Assembly (NCBI RefSeq): GCF_001613045.1
Contig: NZ_BDBP01000069.1
Coordinates: 1 to 59,105 of the forward strand
Direction: 5' to 3'
Source: Nocardia lijiangensis NBRC 108240
GTDB lineage: Bacteria; Actinomycetota; Actinomycetes; Mycobacteriales; Mycobacteriaceae
Length of the DNA: 59,105 bases
Of this stretch, positions 49,005-55,696 are shown one piece after another. How positions within the stretch are numbered: the stretch's first letter is position 1; each line of letters begins with the position of its first letter. Both the position numbers and the translations under genes were made by a program. The notes under the pieces were generated by a model that worked only from the letters and a program-made list of their open reading frames with translations, ran no database searches and had not been told where the DNA came from.

Positions 49005-50387
49005 TCAGCGTGCGAAACCGCCCTCGAAACCGATGGCCGCGCGTAGCGGGTCGGCGTCGAGCTCGTCGGCCCGGCGGCGCAGCGCGAACCGGTCGGCTTC
49101 CTGGGCGACGAGCTGGCCGAACAGCGGCGACATCACATAGCGCTCCGGTTCCGGAACCCGGTGCAGCAGACCGCCGTCGATGAGGCTGTCCATCGCGTAC
49201 TCGGCCGACTCGATCGAGATGTGCAGGGAGCGCGCCAAGTCCGCGGGCGTCACCTCGTCCGCACCGCCCGCCAGCATGTGCAGCACGTGCTTGGCCAGCG
49301 GCGGACGCGACAGGTAAGCGGGCAGCACCGCGTCGGCCAGGCTCACGTCGCCGATCCGCAGCCAGTTCGACACGTTCACTCCCTCGCCGAGGCGCGCCGC
49401 GATCTCCGAAAGCCGCCGCCCGGGCTGGGCGGCGATCTTGCGGCCCGCGATGGTGAGCGCCAGCGGCAGATGTCCACAGAACTCGGCGATGCGGACCGCC
49501 GCAGCGGGCTCGGCGCCGACCCGGTCGCCGCCGATGAGCAGGCGCAGCAGATCGACCGACTCGGCCTGCGCGAGCGGGCCCAGCGTGATCCGACGCACCC
49601 CGTCCAGACCGAGCAGCCGCGAGCGGCTGGTCACCACGATCTGGCTGTTCAGCGAGCGCGCCAGCAGCGGACGGACCTGCGGTTCGTCGCGGACGTTGTC
49701 GAGCAGCACGATGACCCGCCGCTCGGCGAGCATCGAGCGGTACAGCCCGATGCGGTGCATGTCGTCGGCGGGCACCTGCTCGGGCGGCACGCCGAGCGCG
49801 CGCAGGAAACCGGCCATGACCTCGAGCGGAGCGGCTTCGTCGCCGCGGCGGACGGCCATGTCGGCGAACAGCTGCCCGTCGGGGAACTGTTCGGCGAGCC
49901 GGTGCGCGAAACGGAGCGCGAACGCGGTCTTGCCGACGCCGACCGACCCGCGCACCACCACCGGGACCCGCGAATCCGCGATGCCGGCCGTCGCCGCGCG
50001 GGTGCCGTCGAATTCCGCTACGCGGCCCACGAAATCGTGCGGGCCGATGGGAAGCTGGACGGGACGGGGCGGTCCGGCATCGGATGCCTCGTCCACCACG
50101 ATCGGCAAGGGCTCGGTCGGCGCGCCGTCCCCGCGCGCCTCGCGCCAGCGACGCTCCCATTCCGCGGGGTCGCCGCCGCAGGCGCGCGCGAACGCCAGCG
50201 CCACCGGCAGCGTCGGGAGCCGATGACCGCCCGCGGCGTCCGACAGCACCGAGGGAGAGTAGAGGGCTACGCTCGCCAGCTGCCGGTAGGACGGATTGCC
50301 TGCCGCGGCTCGCAGCTTGCGCAGATCTCCCGCGAACGCGGCTACCGGGCCCGACCGGATATCGATCGGCTTCTCTCGTCTCCCCAT
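49005..50387 (-). CDS. STAND-type (NB-ARC) regulator with N-terminal HTH
   Basis: This 460-residue regulator has an N-terminal HTH domain (about 15-75, RQLASVALYSPSVLSDAAGG), then an NB-ARC ATPase with Walker A GSVGVGKTA near residue 170 and Walker B RRVIVLLDNV. It also has SQIVVTSRSRLLG, the GLPL-like HLPLALTIAG, and a winged helix at the end. It looks like the truncated AfsR/SARP-related regulators often found with antibiotic clusters, but lacks TPR repeats. It probably senses ATP and a signal and binds DNA. ATG 50387 follows GTGGAG. It may regulate the adjacent minus-strand genes. Confidence 0.82.
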   Translation of the reverse strand: MGRREKPIDIRSGPVAAFAGDLRKLRAAAGNPSYRQLASVALYSPSVLSDAAGGHRLPTLPVALAFARACGGDPAEWERRWREARGDGAPTEPLPIVVDEASDAGPPRPVQLPIGPHDFVGRVAEFDGTRAATAGIADSRVPVVVRGSVGVGKTAFALRFAHRLAEQFPDGQLFADMAVRRGDEAAPLEVMAGFLRALGVPPEQVPADDMHRIGLYRSMLAERRVIVLLDNVRDEPQVRPLLARSLNSQIVVTSRSRLLGLDGVRRITLGPLAQAESVDLLRLLIGGDRVGAEPAAAVRIAEFCGHLPLALTIAGRKIAAQPGRRLSEIAARLGEGVNVSNWLRIGDVSLADAVLPAYLSRPPLAKHVLHMLAGGADEVTPADLARSLHISIESAEYAMDSLIDGGLLHRVPEPERYVMSPLFGQLVAQEADRFALRRRADELDADPLRAAIGFEGGFAR

Positions 50388-50435
50388 CGGTGCTCCACTC
50401 CCTGAAATGCGTTGCGGCACACTTGCCCCTGTACC

Positions 50436-50465
50436 GCTGCCTGGCAGCCGACAACCTTGTCGGCT
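50436..50465. promoter_or_regulatory. Overlapping inverted repeats upstream of the STAND gene
   Basis: GCTGCC-T-GGCAGC (50436-50448) runs into AGCCGAC-N6-GTCGGCT (50446-50465). The 384-bp gap 50388-50771 otherwise holds no gene; it contains these repeats and the VWA gene promoter. Confidence 0.45.
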
Positions 50466-50714
50466 CCCCCCATGACGCGCACCGCCTTAGCGAGCACCGG
50501 CCTCGGCGGTTTTTCCCCTGATGACACCGCACTTCCGGGGAGCTCCGCACCGCGCATCCGGCGAGTCCGAATTTCCCGTTCCGCGATGGTCCATCCGGAG
50601 GGTGAACGGCCAGCGTCGCTATGGCATGCAATAGGCGACGTGCCGCCTAAGCCTGAATCGCGCTGCGTGCCTTGGGTATTAACACGCCGAGGGGCCCGGA
50701 TCGGGTCAGCGCCC

Positions 50715-50744
50715 TTGACTGGATTTGTTTTGGTCCAATACACT
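50715..50744 (+). promoter_or_regulatory. Promoter of the VWA/PurA-like/NrtR-like unit
   Basis: TTGACT (50715-50720) and TACACT (50739-50744) are separated by 18 bases in an unusually AT-rich stretch, TTTTGGTCCAATACACTAAA, for this genome. The start would lie about 20 bases before the AGGAG ribosome site of the VWA gene. Confidence 0.7.
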
Positions 50745-50771
50745 AAAACTCATCACGAGAGGAGCGGCGAC

Positions 50772-51662
50772 ATGGGATACGGACACTGGGACGACACCGC
50801 CTACCGGGCGGCCAAGACCTATCGCGCCAGCCGGGGGATCGACGACTTCGGCTACACCGCCGAGATGCGCGCGCAGCCGTACACGAGCTGGCGCGCGCAC
50901 CCGGCGCTCGACCCGCTGGGCGTCGGCGCGCGGGAATGCCGGGACTCCGACGAGCACGGGAACTCGCTGCCCATCGCGGTGTTGTTCGACGTGACCGGCT
51001 CGATGGGGCAGGTACCGATCATCATGCAGGACAAGCTCGGCAAGCTGCACGGATTGCTGCAGCGCAAGAAGTACGCGGAGGATCCGCAGATTTTGTTCGG
51101 CGCGGTCGGCGACGCCGACACCGATCGGGTGCCGCTGCAGATCGGGCAGTTCGAATCCGACAACCGGATGGACGAGCAGCTGCGCAACATCCTGCTGGAG
51201 GGCGGCGGTGGCGGGCAGAAATCCGAGAGCTACGAGCTGGCCGCGTACTTCATGGCCACCCACATCGTCACCGACGCGTGGGAGAAGCGGCGCAAGCGCG
51301 GGTACCTGTTCTTCATCGGCGATGAGCTGAACAAGCCGCGACTGGCCTCGCGGCACATCCGCGCGGTCATCGGCGACCACGTGCGCAGCGATATCGCGGT
51401 CGACTCGATCTATCGCGAACTCGCCGAGAAGTGGCACATGCACTACATCCTGCCGAACCAGTCCAGCTACTACGACGACCCCGCCGCGGTGTGCGAACTC
51501 ATCGCGCTCACCATCGGGCTCGCGGAGGGGCGGGTCGACATCGACACGGGTCTGGCGGATCTGCGCGACGTCGGGTCGGGGACGGAAGTGGATTCGGTCG
51601 GCAAGGCGCTGGGTGCGCACGACCGCTCCGCGATGCGTGCGCTGCCGGGCGGGTCGCACTGA
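50772..51662 (+). CDS. VWA-like protein
   Basis: This is a 296-residue soluble protein without signal peptide. A von Willebrand A-type domain runs from about residue 65 to 260, with a metal site DVTGSMGQ (D-x-T-x-S, a variant of D-x-S-x-S), GAVGDAD and FFIGDELNK. The N-terminal 60 residues contain several Tyr/Trp and are unfamiliar. It is the first of three same-strand genes with a PurA-like enzyme and an NrtR-like regulator, after a strong promoter. VWA proteins usually assemble complexes; the partner here is unknown. Confidence 0.78.
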   Translation: MGYGHWDDTAYRAAKTYRASRGIDDFGYTAEMRAQPYTSWRAHPALDPLGVGARECRDSDEHGNSLPIAVLFDVTGSMGQVPIIMQDKLGKLHGLLQRKKYAEDPQILFGAVGDADTDRVPLQIGQFESDNRMDEQLRNILLEGGGGGQKSESYELAAYFMATHIVTDAWEKRRKRGYLFFIGDELNKPRLASRHIRAVIGDHVRSDIAVDSIYRELAEKWHMHYILPNQSSYYDDPAAVCELIALTIGLAEGRVDIDTGLADLRDVGSGTEVDSVGKALGAHDRSAMRALPGGSH

Positions 51663-51775
51663 ACGCGGGTGCGCCGCATCGTCGCGGGGTCGGTGCGGCG
51701 CGTTCGGGAATGCGCACAGGTTCTGGGAGTTCCGAGGCGGCGACTCAGCCTCGGCGCACAGGGAGGCGGAACAGG

Positions 51776-53023
51776 ATGATCGGCTCGCATCTGATCGTCG
51801 TCGACCTCGGCTTCGGCGACGCGGGGAAGGGCGCGACGGTGGACTGGCTGTGCTCGCCGGAGGCGGGTCTGGACGTATCGGCCGTCGTCCGCTTCAACGG
51901 CGGCGCGCAGGCCGCGCACAACGTCGTCGCCGACGGGCGGCACCACACGTTCGCGCAGTTCGGGTCCGGCACGTTCTCCGGCGTACCGACCCTGCTGTCG
52001 CGGCACATGCTGGTCGAACCGATCGCCCTGGCGGGGGAGGCGCGGCGGTTGGCCATGCTCGGCGTCCGGGATCCGCTGTCGCTGTTGCGTATCGAGGGCC
52101 GGGCGCTGCTGACCACGCCGATCCACATCGCCGCCAACCGTGCCCGCGAGGACGCCCGCGGCGCGGCGCGGCACGGGTCCTGCGGGCGCGGCATCGGCGA
52201 AACCGCCTGGTACGCACTCGAACACGACGCGCCGACGGTCGCCGACTGCCGTGACCCCGCGGCCCTGCGCGCCAAGTTGCGCGCGCTGGCCGCCCACTAC
52301 GCGCCGTTGATCGCGCCGCACCGCTACGAGCCGATCGACGACCTGGTCGACATGTACCGCGAGTTCGCGGCCGCGGTGCGCATCGTGGACGGCGGCTACC
52401 TCGCGCGGGCGGCCCGGCGCGGCCGCCTCGTCTTCGAGGGCGCGCAGGGCGTGCTGCTCGACGAGTGGCGCGGATTCCACCCGCACACCACCTGGTCCAC
52501 CGTCGAGCCGCGCAACGCGCGCGCCATGCTCGCGGGCATCGGCCACACCGGCCGCACCCTCGGCGTCACTCGCACCTATCAGACCAGGCACGGCGCGGGC
52601 CCGCTGCCGACCGCGGACCCGGGACTCGCTATCCCGGAACCGCACAACGTCTTCGGGGAGTACCAGGGCGCGTTCCGCCTCGGCCACCTCGACGCGGTGC
52701 TGCTGCGCTACGCCGTCGCGGCGTGCGGCGGTATCGACGGACTCGTGGTGAACCACCTCGACGCGGCGGGAACCGGCCGGGCCGCAACGGGTTACCGCAC
52801 GCGCGCCGGTGTCGTCCGGGAACTCCCGCTCGGGCCGTGGCGCGACCTCGACCACCAGCGCCTGCTCACGCGGCTGCTCGCCACCGCGGAGCCGATCCTC
52901 ACCGAGCTCCCCGGCGACCGGCTGTCCTGGTTCGAGCGGACGCTCGGCGCGCCGGTCGTCCTCAGCGCGGACGGGCCTGCCCGCGCGCACCGAACCCCGC
53001 ACCGGGCGGCGGCCGCCGCCTGA
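51776..53023 (+). CDS. Divergent adenylosuccinate synthetase-like enzyme
   Basis: This is a 415-residue PurA homologue. The catalytic loop reads FGDAGKGATVD where housekeeping PurA has WGDEGKGK; the catalytic Asp is kept, the following Glu is Ala and the later Lys is Ala. NGGAQAAHNV keeps the catalytic His. SCGRGIGETAWY, LVFEGAQGVLLD and GVTRTYQTRHGAGPLPT match PurA motifs. It should use GTP to join an amino acid (Asp or other) to an IMP-like nucleotide, but the changed loop suggests another substrate. GGGAGG precedes ATG 51776. Genes for housekeeping PurA would be elsewhere. Confidence 0.82.
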   Translation: MIGSHLIVVDLGFGDAGKGATVDWLCSPEAGLDVSAVVRFNGGAQAAHNVVADGRHHTFAQFGSGTFSGVPTLLSRHMLVEPIALAGEARRLAMLGVRDPLSLLRIEGRALLTTPIHIAANRAREDARGAARHGSCGRGIGETAWYALEHDAPTVADCRDPAALRAKLRALAAHYAPLIAPHRYEPIDDLVDMYREFAAAVRIVDGGYLARAARRGRLVFEGAQGVLLDEWRGFHPHTTWSTVEPRNARAMLAGIGHTGRTLGVTRTYQTRHGAGPLPTADPGLAIPEPHNVFGEYQGAFRLGHLDAVLLRYAVAACGGIDGLVVNHLDAAGTGRAATGYRTRAGVVRELPLGPWRDLDHQRLLTRLLATAEPILTELPGDRLSWFERTLGAPVVLSADGPARAHRTPHRAAAAA

Positions 53024-53040
53024 GGGCAGGATGGTTCGGC

Positions 53041-53682
53041 GTGGAGCAATCCGTTGTGTCGGTCGATGTGGTGACGCTCCGGTTCTGGCCCGAGGACGCC
53101 GGGGTCACGATCGGAATCGCGCCGCGCGGCCACGAACCGTTCACCGGCGAACTCGCGCTGCCGGGCGTGCTGCTCGGCCGCGGCGAGCGCCTCGTCGCGG
53201 CCGCGCGCCGCGCGGTGCACACCAAACTCGGCGTCCCCGAGGCCGCGATCGGCGCGGTCGGCCAGCTCGTCACCTTCGACGAACCGCATCGCGACCCGCG
53301 CGGCCCCACCCTGTCCATCGCCATGTGGGCGGTGGTCGGCGTGCACGAAGGCCCGGCCCGGTGGGTCCCCTTCGACCGGACACCCGCGCTGGCGTTCGAC
53401 CACAACCGCATCGTCGAGGCGTCGCGCGCCGTACTGGCCCGGCTGCTCTGGAAAGACGGCGTCTTCACCCGCGCCCTGCTCGGCGCCGAATTCCCCGCCA
53501 CCCGCGCCGTCGACCTCAGCACCTCCCTGCTCGGCACCCGCCCCGACCCGGCCAACCTCAACCGCACCCTCTCCGCCCTCCCCGGCCTGGAACGCACCGC
53601 CGAACGCCGCCGCACCAAGTCCACCGGCCGCCCCGCCGCCGTCTGGGCGTTCACCTCGCCGGAGCCAGATATCGCCGAATAG
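53041..53682 (+). CDS. NrtR-like Nudix/winged-helix regulator
   Basis: This 213-residue protein has an N-terminal Nudix fold with a broken Nudix box (ALPGVLLGRGERLVAAARRA followed by a TKLG-like turn), typical of NrtR sensors rather than hydrolases. The C-terminal winged helix (about 140-210) ends with the usual GRPAAVWAF strand. NrtR proteins bind ADP-ribose or related nucleotides and repress NAD-metabolism genes; here the likely targets are the two upstream genes. The GTG at 53041 starts 18 bases after the PurA-like stop. Confidence 0.8.
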   Translation: MEQSVVSVDVVTLRFWPEDAGVTIGIAPRGHEPFTGELALPGVLLGRGERLVAAARRAVHTKLGVPEAAIGAVGQLVTFDEPHRDPRGPTLSIAMWAVVGVHEGPARWVPFDRTPALAFDHNRIVEASRAVLARLLWKDGVFTRALLGAEFPATRAVDLSTSLLGTRPDPANLNRTLSALPGLERTAERRRTKSTGRPAAVWAFTSPEPDIAE

Positions 53683-53709
53683 AACTGCGCCCGAACGGCT
53701 TACCCGCCG

Positions 53710-53715
53710 TAGGGT
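53710..53715 (+). promoter_or_regulatory. -10 box of a leaderless 40-codon ORF
   Basis: TAGGGT ends six bases before the GTG at 53722, the same spacing as at several other genes in the window. Confidence 0.5.
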
Positions 53716-53721
53716 GGCGAC

Positions 53722-53844
53722 GTGGGGGGCACGCCCGATGAAGTGCCCTGGTTCGGGCGCAGGAATGGACAGGCTCCCACGCTCGACGAGGCCGGGCTCG
53801 CCGCGCTCTGCGCGCGGCTGGCAACGCATTTCGCGGCCGCGTGA
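53722..53844 (+). CDS. 40-residue small protein
   Basis: The frame starts at a GTG placed exactly for a leaderless transcript and ends at TGA 53842-53844, eight bases before the convergent yfn-type gene. The peptide has a polar, Gly/Pro-rich start with PWFGRRNGQ and an amphipathic helix LDEAGLAALCARLATHF, including one cysteine. No family was recognised. It may be a real small protein or the surviving start of a larger one. Confidence 0.45.
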   Translation: MGGTPDEVPWFGRRNGQAPTLDEAGLAALCARLATHFAAA

Positions 53845-53851
53845 GAGGTGG

Positions 53852-54184
53852 TCAGGTGCGTGGGGCGTACATGATCACCGCGACGCCGATCAGGCAGATG
53901 GCCGCGCCGAGGTAGTCCCAGCGGTCGGGGCGGAACTTGTCGACGACCATGCCCCAGGCGAGCGAGCCCGCGACGAAGACGCCGCCGTAGGCGGCCAGGA
54001 TGCGGCCGAAGTGCGGATCGGGCTGGAAGGTGGCCACGAATCCGTAGGCGCCGAGCGCGAGGACGCCCGCCGCGATCCAGAGCACGCCGCGGTGCTCGCG
54101 CCAGCCCTGCCACACCAGCCAGGCGCCGCCGATCTCGGCGAGCGCGGCCAAGGCGAACAGCAGCAGGGACCGGGCGACCATCAT
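53852..54184 (-). CDS. YnfA/UPF0060 family membrane protein
   Basis: This is a 110-residue protein with four transmembrane helices (about 4-24, 32-50, 60-80 and 88-106). AALAEIGGAWLVW, TFQPDPHFGRILAAYGGVFV and DRWDYLGAAICLIGVAVIMY match the family closely. YnfA proteins belong to the small drug/metabolite transporter group; transport function is little known. Met codons at 54184 and 54181 are both possible starts. Confidence 0.92.
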   Translation of the reverse strand: MMVARSLLLFALAALAEIGGAWLVWQGWREHRGVLWIAAGVLALGAYGFVATFQPDPHFGRILAAYGGVFVAGSLAWGMVVDKFRPDRWDYLGAAICLIGVAVIMYAPRT

Positions 54185-54321
54185 GCCGCGGAACCTACCG
54201 GTCGGGCGCCGTTCGGCGGGAGTTCAGGGAGGCGACCGGCACCGAGTCGAGCGATGAAAGCTCGATGAACAGACCGGGAAGAGGCTGGCAGGGGGAGTGG
54301 GCGAGCCGTCATCGTCACGGT

Positions 54322-55233
54322 ATGCGGAGACGGTCGCTATTGCGCGCCACGACTCTCGTGGCGGCCTCCCTGGTCCCCGGCGCATACACCGCCACCGCCG
54401 CTCCCGCCGGCGCCAAGGTCCTCGTGATCGGCCTCGACGGCGCGATGTACAACAAGATCCGCGAGGTCCGTGCGCCGAACCTGTTGCGGCTGGTCGCGGC
54501 GGGCACCCTGTCTCAGACCTCGCTCGTGCCGCACATCAGCCTGTCCGGCCCCTCCTGGGCGACGGCCCTCACCGGCGTCTGGGACCGCAAACACGGCATC
54601 ACCCACAACGACTTCGACGCCGCGCCGTTCGACCGATACCCCACGGTGTTCACCCTGCTCGAGCGCGCGGGCCGCCGCACGGCCGCCGTCGCGACCTGGT
54701 CGAAGATCGCCACCATCGCGGGCAGCGGCACGCCGCCCGCGGGCCGGATCGTCACCACCGCGCCCGTGCCGGACGACCCGGACGAGGCGAAGACCGACGC
54801 CGCCACCGCCGACGCGGCGATCGCCGCCCTCACCGGCGACGCCCCCGACTTCCTGTTCGTCCACCTCGACCAGGTGGACTTCGCAGGCCACCGGCACGGC
54901 GCGGCCTCGCGGGCCTACCTGGACGCCACCACCCGGGTGGACCGCGAGGTCGGCCGGATCGTCGCGGCGGTGGACGCGCGCGCGGGCGAACGCTGGACCG
55001 TGCTCGTCACCACCGACCACGGCCACCTCCCCAAGGGCGGCCACGGCGGCCAGACCCGCGACGAGACCGCCACCTTCGTCATCGCCCGCGGCCCCGGCTT
55101 CGACCCCGGGGTGACCGACGCCCACTACGCCCTCGTCGACATCACCCCGACCGCCCTCGATCTGCTCGGCGTCCCGATCCCGCGCGGCCTCGACGGCGGT
55201 TCGATGCGTGCGGTCCGCTTCGCGCCCCGGTGA
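54322..55233 (+). CDS. Exported type I phosphodiesterase/alkaline-phosphatase-fold protein
   Basis: This 303-residue protein begins with an RRR-S-L-L signal (Tat-like or Sec) cut near residue 27. The metal site residues follow the order expected: VLVIGLDGAMYNKI (Asp), SLSGPSWATALTG (nucleophile Ser/Thr), HLDQVDFAGHRHG (Asp, His) and TTDHGHLPKGGHGG (Asp, His, His). It would split phosphodiester or pyrophosphate bonds outside the cytoplasm. ATG 54322 puts the signal at the start; ATG 54265 would add 19 residues. The last nine codons are themselves the first unit of the tandem repeat that follows. Confidence 0.85.
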   Translation: MRRRSLLRATTLVAASLVPGAYTATAAPAGAKVLVIGLDGAMYNKIREVRAPNLLRLVAAGTLSQTSLVPHISLSGPSWATALTGVWDRKHGITHNDFDAAPFDRYPTVFTLLERAGRRTAAVATWSKIATIAGSGTPPAGRIVTTAPVPDDPDEAKTDAATADAAIAALTGDAPDFLFVHLDQVDFAGHRHGAASRAYLDATTRVDREVGRIVAAVDARAGERWTVLVTTDHGHLPKGGHGGQTRDETATFVIARGPGFDPGVTDAHYALVDITPTALDLLGVPIPRGLDGGSMRAVRFAPR

Positions 55234-55470
55234 TGCGTGCGGTCCGCTTCGCGCCCCGGTGAGGGACGGTCCGCTCCGCGCCCCGGTGAGGTGCGGTCCG
55301 CTCCGCGCCCCGATGACGGTGGGTGACGGTCCGCTCCGCGCCCCGAGGATGGGGGCGGTCCGCTTCGCGCCCCGGTGAGGTGGCAGGTGACGGTCCGCTC
55401 CGCGCCCCGGTGATGGGGGCGGTCCGCTTCGCGCCTCGAGGATGGGGGCGGTCCGCTTCGCGCCCCGAGG
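55204..55470. repeat. Nine-copy tandem repeat
   Basis: A unit of about 27-35 bases with the core GGTCCGCTYCGCGCCCCG occurs nine times in a row. Copies alternate between CTTCG and CTCCG variants and end GGTGA, GATGA or GAGGA. The first copy encodes the C-terminus of the phosphodiesterase and its stop. The rest, and the DNA up to 55650, hold no gene. Confidence 0.9.
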
Positions 55471-55651
55471 ACGGTGGCAAATTCGTTGTGCCCCGGGCGG
55501 GTTGGGTTTGGGCGATTCGGCCGGCCGGGTGCTGCGATCGGGTCGGAAAGTCCGATCGCAGCGTCCGAAACCGGACAGGTTCCGGTCTCGGCATCTGCGG
55601 ATCCGACTATGCGCCGGGGTGGGGACTAAAGTTGTGGTCTGGGCGGTTGCA

Positions 55652-55677
55652 GCGGTCGGATAGGGTGGTCCGACCGC
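55652..55677. promoter_or_regulatory. Inverted repeat around the rel -10 box
   Basis: GCGGTCGGA (55652-55660) and TCCGACCGC (55669-55677) are perfect nine-base arms flanking TAGGGTGG, which contains the -10 hexamer TAGGGT (55661-55666). A protein bound here would block rel transcription. Confidence 0.6.
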
Positions 55678-55696
55678 GGCGTGGAGAGGTGGTGGC

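Noticed and set aside
55204..55470. CRISPR-like array
   Set aside because: Repeats are nearly contiguous, with no unique spacers of constant length, and no cas genes are near. The matching minus-strand frame encodes only a low-complexity repeat peptide.
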